From contig NZ_VICB01000005.1 in NCBI RefSeq assembly GCF_006546835.1, forward strand, positions 62,001-126,000: a stretch of 64,000 nt of DNA, in the 5' to 3' direction. The notes beneath the pieces are model-generated. The model did not search any database, had not been told where the DNA came from, and saw only the letters and a list, made by a program, of their open reading frames with translations. Each line of letters starts with the position of its first letter. The first letter of the stretch is position 1. The position numbers and the translations under genes were made by a program. This stretch comes from Actinomyces johnsonii. GTDB taxonomy: Bacteria; Actinomycetota; Actinomycetes; Actinomycetales; Actinomycetaceae. This document shows positions 43,966 to 52,286 of the stretch, piece by piece.

Positions 43966-45257
43966 GCGGGGATCTCCATCCTGGTGAGGCTGGTGGTGCG
44001 GCTGTTGAGATGGCTGAGGCGGGTGTCGAGGATGTCGCCCCGGTCGCCGACGAGCTCGGCGGCGAGCAGGGGGACGGTTTCCAGACCGTCCAGGCGCAGA
44101 CGACGTCGCCCCGCCAGCTGACTGCGAGCGCCGGCGTCTTGGTCACTCAGCAGCTCGGTGAGCCAGTCCTCGAGTGCTGCGGCACTCAGGTTCGCGACTC
44201 TTAGGAGGTCGATGGCGCCCGCATCCTTCAGAGCGGTGGCCCGGATGAACTGCTCGAGGCGAGGCGTCTCACGGGGGACGAGGAGAGCCGGGGTTTCGGA
44301 AGCGAGGATCTCGCTGACCGTGTTGTAGCCGCCCATCGAGATGACCGCTGCGGCCTGCCGGATGTGGTGGCTCATCCCCGGCCAGGACCGGCGCACGATG
44401 GTGTGGGGGCCGGCCGCCTGAGCGACCTGGTGGAACTGGGCGGCATCGAGCTGGGGGCCGGTGACCACGACGTGCCGGTACCCGTCGGGGACACGTGCTG
44501 CGGCTGCGGCGCGCAGCAGGTGGACGCCGTCGGAGCCGCCACCGGCGGTGGTCAGGATGAAGGCGCCGGCAGCCTCGGCGTTACCGGCCAGGGCTTCTGA
44601 CGCCTCGGAGCCGTGAGTGGTTTCCGCGGCATCGCGGCCATGGGCGAGGTAGCCGGTGTAGCGCATCCGCTCCTGAAGTGCCGTCGGAGCCTCGCCAGTA
44701 GCGTTCAGGTCATGGACCGAGGAGTCCCCGTAGACCCAGACCTCGTCGATGAGTCGGCGCAGTGTGTCGGCCTGGCCGAGCTCCTCCCACTCGCGCTGAA
44801 CGGTCGCAGGCGTGTCCAGGACCTCGCGCAGGCCGAGCACCACGCGCGCGCCGGGGTTCGCCTGGCGCAGACGTGCCAGGGGCTCGCGCAGCTCCTGGTG
44901 CACCCCGTAGGGGTGACGGTCGATGATGAGCAGGTCCGGGATGAAGGTCGTTAGGACACCGGACAGCAGGGCGCTGCGGACCAGGCTCAGGTCCTCACGG
45001 GTGATACGCAGGCGCTGGGGCAGGTAGGTGTCCTCGGCCTTCTTGACTCCCGGCAGCACCAGCCAGTCGAAGCCGTCGGGAAGCCGGTGTTCCTGTCCCG
45101 GAGCCAGCCCGGTGATGACCAGGCCGGTGACGTCGCAGCCGGTGAGCCCCGGCAATGCCCGGGCCAGGTGATGGGCCAGAGCAAGGTTGCGGCGAAGGTG
45201 CCCCAGCCCCTTGGCGTCGTGACTGTAGAGCGCCACCCGTAGGGGAACGGTTGTCAT
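43962..45257 (-). CDS. MurG-like (GT28-type) glycosyltransferase
   Basis: 431-aa GT-B fold protein and first gene of the operon. The N-terminus VALYSHDAKGLGHLRRNLAL resembles the GT28/MurG glycine-rich acceptor loop. The donor domain has ILTTAGGGSDG, RRSWPGMSHHIRQAAAVISM and MGGYNTVSEILASETPALLV. Members of this group transfer sugars to lipid or polyprenyl carriers, so it may start the glycan. AAGGGA lies about 13 nt before the ATG. Upstream is 111 bp to the DeoR gene. Confidence 0.75.
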   Translation of the reverse strand: MTTVPLRVALYSHDAKGLGHLRRNLALAHHLARALPGLTGCDVTGLVITGLAPGQEHRLPDGFDWLVLPGVKKAEDTYLPQRLRITREDLSLVRSALLSGVLTTFIPDLLIIDRHPYGVHQELREPLARLRQANPGARVVLGLREVLDTPATVQREWEELGQADTLRRLIDEVWVYGDSSVHDLNATGEAPTALQERMRYTGYLAHGRDAAETTHGSEASEALAGNAEAAGAFILTTAGGGSDGVHLLRAAAAARVPDGYRHVVVTGPQLDAAQFHQVAQAAGPHTIVRRSWPGMSHHIRQAAAVISMGGYNTVSEILASETPALLVPRETPRLEQFIRATALKDAGAIDLLRVANLSAAALEDWLTELLSDQDAGARSQLAGRRRLRLDGLETVPLLAAELVGDRGDILDTRLSHLNSRTTSLTRMEIPA

Positions 45258-45368
45258 GGATCGTCTCTTCCCTTGGTGTCAGTTCAGGGTCGTTCTGAGA
45301 CGATCCTGACCGGCCAGGAGAAGACGACGATTAGGGGCGGATGAGAAAGCTCTCAGGTTTCTCGGAGA
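45258..45368 (-). promoter_or_regulatory. Upstream region of the glycosyltransferase operon
   Basis: The 111 bp between the DeoR gene and the operon's first gene must hold its promoter unless it is read through from deoR. CCTAAT and TAATCG near 45334 are -10-like, but no clear -35 is seen. Confidence 0.35.
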
Positions 45369-46145
45369 TTAGACCAGCTGTACCTCGGTGCCCGCCTGCC
45401 GCAGGGCTGCGGCCTGGTCGGCGGAGGCACCGTCATCGGTGATGACCAGGTCGATCTTGGAGATGGGGCAGATGAGTGCGAAGGCGGTGGTACCGAGCTT
45501 GGAGCTGTCGCACACGACGACGACGCGATGGGCCGCGTCGACCAGGGCGGCATTGACGGCGGCCTCGCCGTCGTGCTGAGCGTAGGCCCCCCGCTCATCG
45601 ATGCCCTCGACACCCAGGAAGAGCGTGCCCACGCTGATCGAGGGCAGGATGAGTTCGGCCAGCGGGCCGGTGAGCTCGAAGGACCGGGGCCGTGCGATCC
45701 CGCCGGTGACGACGACGCGCACGCACTGGCGCACGGTCATCTCGCTGGCGATGTTGACGGCGTTGGTGACCAGAGTGACCGGAATGTCCGGATCGGTCAG
45801 GTCCGGCAGGAGCACGACCTCACGGGCCACTTCGGTGGTCGTGGTTCCGCCGTTGAGGCCGATGGAATCGCCCGGCTGCACCATGGCGGCCGCTGCCCTG
45901 GCGATCCGGGTCTTCTCATCGGCCATCCTCGAGGTGCGGTAGCGCAGCGGCGGTTCGGTGGATGTGGGGTTGGCGATCGCGCCGCCGCGGGTGCGGGTGA
46001 CCAGCTGCTGGTCCGCCAGGTGGTCGAGATCGCGTCGTGCGGTTGCCGCCGAGACGCCCAGACGCGCGATGATGTCGTCGATATGGACACTGCCCTCGTC
46101 CATGACGATATCGAGGATGGCCGAATGGCGATCATGCCGAGACAT
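45369..46145 (-). CDS. DeoR-family transcriptional regulator
   Basis: 258-aa sugar-type repressor. The N-terminal helix-turn-helix is ILDIVMDEGSVHIDDIIARL and VSAATARRDLDHLADQQLV. The C-terminal DeoRC effector domain has DSIGLNGGTTTTEVARE, LVTNAVNIA, VVTGGIARPRSFELTGPL and VVVCDSSKLGTTAFA, the usual phosphosugar-binding features. The ATG at 46145 has AGGAGG upstream. It is divergent from a ROK-like gene and upstream, on the same strand, of the glycan operon. It probably controls one or both. Confidence 0.88.
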   Translation of the reverse strand: MSRHDRHSAILDIVMDEGSVHIDDIIARLGVSAATARRDLDHLADQQLVTRTRGGAIANPTSTEPPLRYRTSRMADEKTRIARAAAAMVQPGDSIGLNGGTTTTEVAREVVLLPDLTDPDIPVTLVTNAVNIASEMTVRQCVRVVVTGGIARPRSFELTGPLAELILPSISVGTLFLGVEGIDERGAYAQHDGEAAVNAALVDAAHRVVVVCDSSKLGTTAFALICPISKIDLVITDDGASADQAAALRQAGTEVQLV

Positions 46146-46481
46146 CTCGATCCTCCTGGAGCTCGAGGGGCGGTCCGGGGCCGGGGAGTGGGCCGGGCGG
46201 CGCTGGAGCACGACACGTGATTTGTGGATCAACTACTTGCCTTATCCTGGTGACCGTGCGGCAGGTAGCTCGGTGTGCTGGAGCCAGCATAGATCAGGAA
46301 TGGTCTTAGTCGCTCGCTGAGAGCGACACATGGCGATGCGAACCTTGCTACTGTCGTCGATATCAATCACGCCAACGTGTGGGGCGGTGGCCCCGTGGCG
46401 GCATTGCGGTGGTCCCTCGTCCGGTCACCGCAGGCGTCACGGTCCGTGCACTGCCGCTCCTCCCCTGAGAACAGAGAACAC
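46146..46481. other. Divergent regulatory region between the DeoR and ROK genes
   Basis: 336 bp without a convincing gene. Two inverted repeats lie in its middle: TGCTGG-AG-CCAGCA at 46276-46289 and GTCGCTC-gctga-GAGCGAC at 46309-46327. Both are operator-like. TACTGT near 46350 is a possible -10 for the ROK gene. Confidence 0.45.
46276..46327. promoter_or_regulatory. Two operator-like inverted repeats
   Basis: A 6-2-6 repeat (46276-46289) and a 7-5-7 repeat (46309-46327), with starts 33 bp apart, between the divergent DeoR and ROK genes. DeoR-family proteins often bind such repeats in their own promoters. Confidence 0.4.
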
Positions 46482-47531
46482 ATGGGACATCCCGCTGACT
46501 TATCCGAGTGCTCCCGCCCCAAGGGGCGAGCCGTTGCGCTGGGGGTCGACGTCGGTGCCGATGGCATGACCGCTGTCGTATCCGATGGCCGGGGGCGCGT
46601 CGTCCGCTCCCTGGAACGACCTGTACCGGAGGACTGCCGCTCGGACGGTCGCCGGCTGGCCGAGGAGATCGGCGGGGCCGTCGCCTCCTTATGCGCCAGT
46701 GCCGTTGACGAGCTCGCGGACGAGGGGAAGGACCGGACCGCGCAGGCGCCCGTGTTGATCGTCGGGGTCTGCGTGCCGGGTGTCGTCGATGAGGACAGGG
46801 GACAGATTTGCCGCAGTGCCGTCCTGGGGCTGCAGGACGTCCCACTGGCGAGCCATGTCAGTCGGTTCCTGCCGGTGCCGGCTGAGTCCGCCGAGGTGTT
46901 GCTCTATCAGGATGCTCGTTGCGGTGCCTGGGCCGAGAGCCGGTGGGGGGCAGGCGGAGCGAGCTGCCTTTACCTGTCCATCGGAAAGAGCATCGCCTCC
47001 GCCGTTCTGCTCGACGGCGTCCCGGCGCCGGGTGGGGACCGGGCCGGCCAGGTTGGTCAGGTCCTGGTCTCCGATCCCGACTGGAGCGGCGAGAGGGCCC
47101 GATTGGAGGATGTCGCCTCGGTTGACGCGATGGTGGGGCGTTACACGGCGGGCATCGTCGATGACTCTGCGGCCTCTTTGAACAGCTCCGATGGATTCTC
47201 TACCGGGGGCGCAGGCTTCTCCGCCTCGGGGCTCGAGTCGCTTCTCAGCGCGATGCGGTCCGGGGACCGGGAGGCGCGCCGCGTCTGGGATACGGGCCTG
47301 GACGCCTTGGCCGATCTCATCGCCCGTGGTGCCGGTCTGCTCGGTCCGCTCGACGTCGTCGTCAGCTCAGAACTGACTCGGGCGGGGGAGGCCGTCTTCC
47401 TGGAGCCATTGCGCGGGCGGGTGGCCGACCTCATGGCCGGCCTGCCGGCGCCGAGTCTTCTATCGGCTCGGCTTGGAAAGACGGGCTCGGCATTGGGCGC
47501 TTCCGGGCGAGCTCTGGAGGACTGGCAGTAA
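46482..47531 (+). CDS. Degenerate ROK-family protein
   Basis: 349 aa with the actin-like ATPase/ROK sugar kinase fold. LGVDVGADGMTAVVSDGRGR is the first phosphate loop, VGVCVPGVVDEDRG the middle strand and LYLSIGKSIASAVLLDG the second loop. However, the usual GE(I/V)GH becomes GQVGQ, and the CxCGxxGCxE zinc motif is absent. It is therefore probably not an ordinary glucokinase. It may be an inactive sugar sensor. The ATG at 46482 is a choice; open frame extends upstream and no strong ribosome site is seen. Confidence 0.6.
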   Translation: MGHPADLSECSRPKGRAVALGVDVGADGMTAVVSDGRGRVVRSLERPVPEDCRSDGRRLAEEIGGAVASLCASAVDELADEGKDRTAQAPVLIVGVCVPGVVDEDRGQICRSAVLGLQDVPLASHVSRFLPVPAESAEVLLYQDARCGAWAESRWGAGGASCLYLSIGKSIASAVLLDGVPAPGGDRAGQVGQVLVSDPDWSGERARLEDVASVDAMVGRYTAGIVDDSAASLNSSDGFSTGGAGFSASGLESLLSAMRSGDREARRVWDTGLDALADLIARGAGLLGPLDVVVSSELTRAGEAVFLEPLRGRVADLMAGLPAPSLLSARLGKTGSALGASGRALEDWQ

Positions 47532-47708
47532 CCTGATAATATTCTGGGTGTTACCTTGAGTCTCTGCGCCGTTGGCTGACAACTCGCTTATGGCGTTGCG
47601 GAGACCCACAATGGGTGCAGGCCGTGGCAGTATGTTCGCCAACTGCAGTCGTCCGTACCGGTTGAGGAGAACCAGCGTGTCCCCCAGGAGAGAAGCGAGG
47701 CGCAGCGC

Positions 47709-48392
47709 GTGACCCAGTCTGCTCGTCCGCTTCGCATCGGCATCATGGGTGGGACCTTTGATCCGATTCACCACGGGCACCTCGTTGCGGCCAGTGAAGT
47801 TCAGGACGTCTTCGCCCTCGACGAGGTCATCTTCGTGCCCACTTGGGCGCAACCCTTCAAGAAGGAGCGCAGGGTCTCTCCGGCAGAGCATCGTTACCTC
47901 ATGACGGTTATCGCAACGGCCTCCAATCCGAGGTTCACGGTCTCCCGGGTCGACATCGACCGGGGAGGTACGACGTACACGATCGACACCCTTCATGACA
48001 TCGCGGCCGAGTATCCGGGCGCGGAGCTGTACTTCATCACCGGTGCGGACGCCTTGGCGCAGATCCTCACATGGAAGGACAGTGAGGAGATCTTCGACCT
48101 AGCTCATCTGGTAGGGGTCACGCGCCCCGGACACGTTCTGAATGACTCGGGGGTGCCCCGTGACCGGATCTCACTGGTGGAGGTGCCGGCCATGGCGATT
48201 TCATCGACGGATTGCCGCCAGCGAGTCGGGCAAGGAGCTCCGGTGTGGTACCTCGTTCCCGATGGTGTCGTGCAGTACATACGCAAGTACGGGCTTTATC
48301 GTATGGCCTTGCGGTCGGCGTCGGCGACGTCGATGACGGCGAGAGTGGCCCGCGAGCAGTCCCTGAGGAAGGAGAACGACGGTGAGCACTGA
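47709..48392 (+). CDS. nadD: Nicotinate-nucleotide adenylyltransferase
   Basis: Makes deamido-NAD from nicotinate mononucleotide. The nucleotidyltransferase motif is [18 protein letters not shown], and the second family motif is [10 protein letters not shown]. 227 aa, normal length with a basic C-terminal tail. The GTG at 47709 has GAGAAGCGAGG upstream. The 177-bp gap before it shows no confident promoter. The next gene starts inside its 3' end. Confidence 0.93.
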   Translation: MTQSARPLRIGIMGGTFDPIHHGHLVAASEVQDVFALDEVIFVPTWAQPFKKERRVSPAEHRYLMTVIATASNPRFTVSRVDIDRGGTTYTIDTLHDIAAEYPGAELYFITGADALAQILTWKDSEEIFDLAHLVGVTRPGHVLNDSGVPRDRISLVEVPAMAISSTDCRQRVGQGAPVWYLVPDGVVQYIRKYGLYRMALRSASATSMTARVAREQSLRKENDGEH

Positions 48393-50022
48393 GCAGACCG
48401 GCGTCAATGCCCCCACGTCCGAGGAGCCGACGCAGGATGAGCACGCTCCGCGCGGCAGTCGTCGTGCGATCCGGCAGGCGGAGCGCGCCGCCGAGCGGGA
48501 GGCCATTCTGACCGGGCAGCAGCCGCTCCTGACCCGACGCGAGATGAGACGCCTGCGCGAGGAGGCCAAGGCCCTCAGGGCGGCAGTCGAGGCCGGCGAG
48601 ATCACCCCAGAGCAGGCCCAGGCTCTCCAGGATCCTCTTGCCGATCCTGCATCGGTCGCCCCCCGTTCCTCCGCCCAGTCGGGTGCCGACGCCGAGACCG
48701 GGCTGGAAGAGTCGGCCGAGTTCCCCGCCGTGGACGATGACGGGGCCGCCTACCTCGACCAGGGAGGGCAGAACCCGCCTCTCAACCTGTCCGTTCCCGA
48801 GGGCCCGTCCGCGTCCGCTCCGAGCTGGCGCTCGCTATCTGCGGCGGAGGCCGTGGCGATCTCCGAGATCGAGACGGGTCTCATGGAGGCGGTCGATCTG
48901 CCGGTAGCGACCCTGGACTACGACGCCCAATGGGCCGCGGACGCCGACTCCGAGCCGGCGCCGGTACCCACTCGCTTCTCGCTCAAGGAGCGCCTTGAGG
49001 GCGGTCCCGTCTCTGAGACCGGCCAACAGGAGGCCCTTGAGCCCCAGGCCCCCGTCGAAGAGGCCGACGCCGAGGAGCTCGCGACCGGCCCCTACGACTA
49101 CCGGGAGGGCTTCGCTCCGACGACTCAGGACGATGGGGCGGCTTCCTCCCAGCCCTCCTCGCAGTCGGCGGAGGCCGTCCCTGCCGTCTCCACCTCGGCT
49201 TCCGGCGCCGCCGACTTCGCTGCCTTCGGACAGGCCGGAGGCACGCAGTCCACCGAGTCTGCCCGCAGCGGCCTGAGCGCAGGGTCGGCTTCCTCGACCG
49301 GCTCAGTGCGACGTCCGATTGTGCGCATTCCCGCTGCTGCGCAAGGAGTGCGTACCGTCAACGTCTCCACGGGCGAGCTCAGCTCGATCCAGCCCGTGGA
49401 CAGTTCCTCGTCCGCCCAGGACGCGGCGGATGCTCAGGAGACCTACGGCATCGCGCCCATCGAGGAGCCGATGGCGCAGGAGAGCGTCGCGGTCGACGTC
49501 GATGCGCAGACCACGATGCCCCCAGCGCAGCCGCAGCAGGATGCCGAGTTCGGTACGGTCGGTACTCCGCAGTGGAAGTCGCTGCACCAGTCCTCTCAGG
49601 CGGACAGCTTCCAGGAGACGATCGTGACCGGGGTGGCTGCAACCTCCGATGTCGCGTCTTCGGAAGCGGTCAGCCCCTATGCCTTCTACTCCGACGAGGC
49701 CGAGAACAGCAACGGCCCGATCGGTGGCTCGGAGTGGGACTCGGTGGCGGCGCCTGTTGCCGAGGGTCCCGAGGAGCCGTACCTTGCTCCCGTCAACGAG
49801 GTGACCGGTCGGGTGCCTACCCCGGACCACGTCCTGCCGGTGGAGCGGCCCGGCTCCTCCTCCCGCACCGGCAAGATACTCATGGCCGCGCTCATCGTCG
49901 TTGTCGTGCTGCTCATCATCCTGGTCATCGTCTGGCTGTTCGTCAGCGGCAGGCTCGGCGCCAGTTCCAGTGCCATGAGCGCCGCCATCGGGGCGGGGGA
50001 GTGGATTCGGCAGCTCGTATGA
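48382..50022 (+). CDS. Large unknown protein with one C-terminal membrane helix
   Basis: 546 aa, starting at a GTG 11 nt before the nadD stop. The N-terminus holds a charged helix with [20 protein letters not shown] and [21 protein letters not shown] long Ser/Pro/Glu/Gln-rich, probably disordered middle follows (about residues 90-490). A single hydrophobic segment, [20 protein letters not shown] (about 500-519), lies close to the C-terminus, so most of the protein faces the cytoplasm. I recognise no domain. Its place between nadD and rsfS is the only clue to function. Confidence 0.75.
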   Translation: MSTEQTGVNAPTSEEPTQDEHAPRGSRRAIRQAERAAEREAILTGQQPLLTRREMRRLREEAKALRAAVEAGEITPEQAQALQDPLADPASVAPRSSAQSGADAETGLEESAEFPAVDDDGAAYLDQGGQNPPLNLSVPEGPSASAPSWRSLSAAEAVAISEIETGLMEAVDLPVATLDYDAQWAADADSEPAPVPTRFSLKERLEGGPVSETGQQEALEPQAPVEEADAEELATGPYDYREGFAPTTQDDGAASSQPSSQSAEAVPAVSTSASGAADFAAFGQAGGTQSTESARSGLSAGSASSTGSVRRPIVRIPAAAQGVRTVNVSTGELSSIQPVDSSSSAQDAADAQETYGIAPIEEPMAQESVAVDVDAQTTMPPAQPQQDAEFGTVGTPQWKSLHQSSQADSFQETIVTGVAATSDVASSEAVSPYAFYSDEAENSNGPIGGSEWDSVAAPVAEGPEEPYLAPVNEVTGRVPTPDHVLPVERPGSSSRTGKILMAALIVVVVLLIILVIVWLFVSGRLGASSSAMSAAIGAGEWIRQLV

Positions 50023-50088
50023 GGGCGGCGCGCGAGGTACAGTCTCCGCTGCCGCATGATGCTTGACTGACCGCCCCGAAGGAGATCC

Positions 50089-50508
50089 GTGCCCGCTACC
50101 GAACACGCCGCCGACCTGACTCTAGCCGCTGCTCGCGCTGCGGCCGATAAGAAGGCTGCGCACCTCACGGCCATCGACGTCTCCGAGCGACTCGGCCTGA
50201 CCGATGTCTTCCTGCTGGCCTCCGGCTCGAACGACCGTCACGTCCACGCCATCGTCGACGCGGTCGACGAGGCCATGCAACGCGCCGGGGCCAAGCGTCG
50301 GACTCGGGAGGGTTTCGCCGACGCCCACTGGGTACTCGTGGACTACGGTGATGTCGTCGTCCATATTCTGCAGAACGAGGACCGGGAGTTCTACTCGCTG
50401 GAGCGCCTGTGGAAGGACTGCCCCGTCATCGAGCTGCCGGAGGACCTGACAGCACCGGATCGTCGGGTCGACGACGAGGAAGGCAGCGAGAAGGGCACCG
50501 TCTTATGA
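50089..50508 (+). CDS. rsfS: Ribosomal silencing factor RsfS
   Basis: 139-aa protein of the Iojap/RsfS family that binds L14 and keeps ribosomal subunits apart in stationary phase. The core motifs are LTDVFLLASGSNDRHVHAIV and DYGDVVVHIL, then REFYSLERLWKD. The GTG start has AAGGAG. It overlaps the next gene as ATGA. The nadD-rsfS-phosphatase arrangement is conserved in many bacteria. Confidence 0.94.
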   Translation: MPATEHAADLTLAAARAAADKKAAHLTAIDVSERLGLTDVFLLASGSNDRHVHAIVDAVDEAMQRAGAKRRTREGFADAHWVLVDYGDVVVHILQNEDREFYSLERLWKDCPVIELPEDLTAPDRRVDDEEGSEKGTVL

Positions 50509-51146
50509 CCGACCTCATCCTGTGGCGACACGGTCAGACCGACTACAACCTTCAAGGACGCATCCAGGGGCGGGTCGATATCCCCCTCAACGGCACCGGC
50601 CGTGAGCAGGCCCGGCGCGCAGCCGACAGCATCGCGGTGCTTAAGCCCACGCGGATCGTCTCCTCGCCACTGGTGCGGGCACGGGCCACCGCCGAGACGC
50701 TGGCGTCGCTGATCGGGCAGAGTGTTGAGGTCGATTCTGCCTTGGCGGAGAAGTCCTTCGGCGACTGGGAGGGACTCAAAGCGGACGACATCAAGGCGCA
50801 GTGGCCTGAGCACTACGCCACCTGGCGCGCCGGTGGCGATCTTCCCCAGTTCCGGATCGAGGGGCGTCGCGAGACCGCCGAGCGAGTGGGCGAGGCACTC
50901 AAGGCCCTCGTCGCAGGGGCCGGCGAGGATGACGTCGTCGTAGCAGTCTCCCACGGAGCAGCCACCAATTTGGGGGCGACCTATCTGCTGGGCATGGACC
51001 CTCAACAGTGGTTCGGCCTGCGCGGCATGAGCAACTGCTGCTATGCGCTCATGCGCACCAACAGACGGCCTCCGGGCTGGTCCGTGGTGTCTTGGAATGC
51101 CGGTCCCCCGGTGGACCCGAGCCCATTGGGCAAGATTCTCGGGTAA
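50505..51146 (+). CDS. Histidine phosphatase (phosphoglycerate mutase family)
   Basis: 213-aa phosphatase of the RHG superfamily. The catalytic motif is LWRHGQTDYNLQGRIQGR, with the proton-donor Glu in SFGDWEGL and the second histidine in VSHGAATN. In actinobacteria the gene after rsfS is often annotated as a phosphoglycerate mutase or glucosyl-3-phosphoglycerate phosphatase. Length fits a phosphatase rather than a glycolytic mutase. It is translationally coupled to rsfS. Confidence 0.85.
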   Translation: MTDLILWRHGQTDYNLQGRIQGRVDIPLNGTGREQARRAADSIAVLKPTRIVSSPLVRARATAETLASLIGQSVEVDSALAEKSFGDWEGLKADDIKAQWPEHYATWRAGGDLPQFRIEGRRETAERVGEALKALVAGAGEDDVVVAVSHGAATNLGATYLLGMDPQQWFGLRGMSNCCYALMRTNRRPPGWSVVSWNAGPPVDPSPLGKILG

Positions 51147-51239
51147 TCGGGTGAGGTAGTACACGCGCCACGGATTTGCCCTGGCGGTGCCGGTATCCAT
51201 ACAGTTGTCCGCGTCGCCGCACGCGAGCGACGTCCGACC

Positions 51240-51312
51240 GGGGCTATGGCGCAGTTGGTAGCGCGCTTCCATGGCATGGAAGAGGTCGGGGGTTCGAATC
51301 CCCCTAGCTCCA
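51240..51312 (+). tRNA. tRNA-Ala (anticodon GGC)
   Basis: 73 nt that fold as a full cloverleaf. The acceptor stem GGGGCTA pairs with TAGCTCC (one G-T pair), the anticodon stem is CTTCC/GGAAG with loop ATGGCAT (anticodon GGC), and the T arm is GGGGG-TTCGAAT-CCCCC. The discriminator is A. CCA is not encoded. Confidence 0.97.
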
Positions 51313-51352
51313 CGAACCGCTCGGATTCTTCTCCGAGTGGGGCACCCACACC

Positions 51353-51425
51353 GGGGCTATGGCGCAGTTGGTAGCGCGCTTCCATGGCATGGAAGAGGTC
51401 GGGGGTTCGAATCCCCCTAGCTCCA
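51353..51425 (+). tRNA. tRNA-Ala (anticodon GGC), second identical copy
   Basis: The same 73 bases as the first copy. The 40-nt spacer contains the hairpin CTCGGA-ttcttc-TCCGAG. The two probably share one precursor, which ends at the terminator at 51442-51473. Confidence 0.97.
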
Positions 51426-51441
51426 CAATTCTTCAGCAACA

Positions 51442-51473
51442 GGCCCTGCCGTTAGGCGAGGGCCGTTTTGTTT
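51442..51473 (+). terminator. Rho-independent terminator of the tRNA pair
   Basis: GGCCCTGCC-gtta-GGC(g)AGGGCC forms a stem with one bulge, followed directly by GTTTTGTTT. It is the clearest classical terminator in the window. Confidence 0.85.
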
Positions 51474-51498
51474 CTCTGCTCGCTGCCGGCGTGTGCGG

Positions 51499-51504
51499 CA
51501 CAAT
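51499..51504 (+). promoter_or_regulatory. Leaderless -10 element of marC
   Basis: CACAAT followed by 6 nt and the ATG at 51511. No ribosome site is visible. Confidence 0.45.
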
Positions 51505-51510
51505 GCGGAT

Positions 51511-52158
51511 ATGGCTATCGCTGTGCTGGTCAAGGCCCTAGGGGCCTTCTTCGCGATCATGAACCCCTTCGTCAACCTGCCCCTGTTCCTGAGTCTCACC
51601 CAGGATCAGGATGCCGCGACCCAGCGGCGCACGGCAGTTCGCACAACGATCTCCTCCACCGTCATGTGTGCCGTTGTCCTGCTCCTCGGTGCGACAATCC
51701 TGAGATTCTTCGACATCGGCGTCGACGACTTCCGGATCGCAGGCGGAATCGTCCTGCTCATTATCTCCCTGTCCATGCTCAACGGCAGTGGATCCAGCGC
51801 CCACGAGGGAAGTACGCAGGAGAAGGAGCAGCACGACGCCGTTGCCGGTAACGGGAACGACGTCGCCTTCTACCCCATGACCTTTCCCATCCTCGTGGGG
51901 CCGGGAACGATCGCGACCATCATCGTCATCCAGTCCCAGGCTCGGGGGCTGGGCGGGCATGCGGCTGTTGCGGCTGCGCTGGCAGCCGTCCTCGTGACGC
52001 TCGGGATCGTTCTCTACTTCTCCGCCAGCATCGGCGCACGTCTGTCCATGACGATGCGCACCATCATGACCCGTCTCATGGGGATGATCCTGGCCTCGAT
52101 CGCGGTTCAGATGATCGTCGTCGGGATCCAGCATCTCTTTCCCGGGCTGGCTCGCTGA
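51511..52158 (+). CDS. MarC-family integral membrane protein
   Basis: 215-aa inner-membrane protein with about six hydrophobic helices. Family motifs are FFAIMNPFVNLPLFLSLTQD near the N-terminus and FYPMTFPILVGPGTIATIIV in the middle. A hydrophilic loop separates the two halves (about residues 95-120). MarC proteins were once linked to multiple antibiotic resistance, but their function is unknown. The start at 51511 follows CACAAT by 6 nt; six codons of open frame precede it. Confidence 0.85.
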   Translation: MAIAVLVKALGAFFAIMNPFVNLPLFLSLTQDQDAATQRRTAVRTTISSTVMCAVVLLLGATILRFFDIGVDDFRIAGGIVLLIISLSMLNGSGSSAHEGSTQEKEQHDAVAGNGNDVAFYPMTFPILVGPGTIATIIVIQSQARGLGGHAAVAAALAAVLVTLGIVLYFSASIGARLSMTMRTIMTRLMGMILASIAVQMIVVGIQHLFPGLAR

Positions 52159-52180
52159 GACGCGCTCCACGTGTGGGTTT

Positions 52181-52204
52181 CCCCGAGGAACTGGCTCCTC
52201 GGGG
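52181..52204. terminator. Hairpin after marC
   Basis: CCCCGAGGA-actggc-TCCTCGGGG, a perfect 9-bp stem 23 nt after the marC stop. No T-run follows on the plus strand. Confidence 0.55.
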
Positions 52205-52208
52205 AGTC

Positions 52209-52227
52209 TGAGGGTAGCCTCACCTTC
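52209..52227 (+). promoter_or_regulatory. DtxR/IdeR-like box before the DUF2470 gene
   Basis: TGAGGGTAGCCTCACCTTC matches the iron-box consensus TTAGGTTAGSCTAACCTAA at 14 of 19 positions. Its centre is about 70 bp before the start of the DUF2470 gene, where it could control expression by iron or manganese. Confidence 0.55.
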
Positions 52228-52286
52228 AGATGTTGTCGGGGGGCACCCCGCTCCCACGTGCAGCAGCATTGCAGGAAGGTAATCGT

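Noticed and set aside
51041-51439. Minus-strand frame across the tRNA pair with GGFEPPTSSMPWKRATNC-type sequence
   Set aside because: It is the antisense translation of the tRNA-Ala genes, a well-known false protein.
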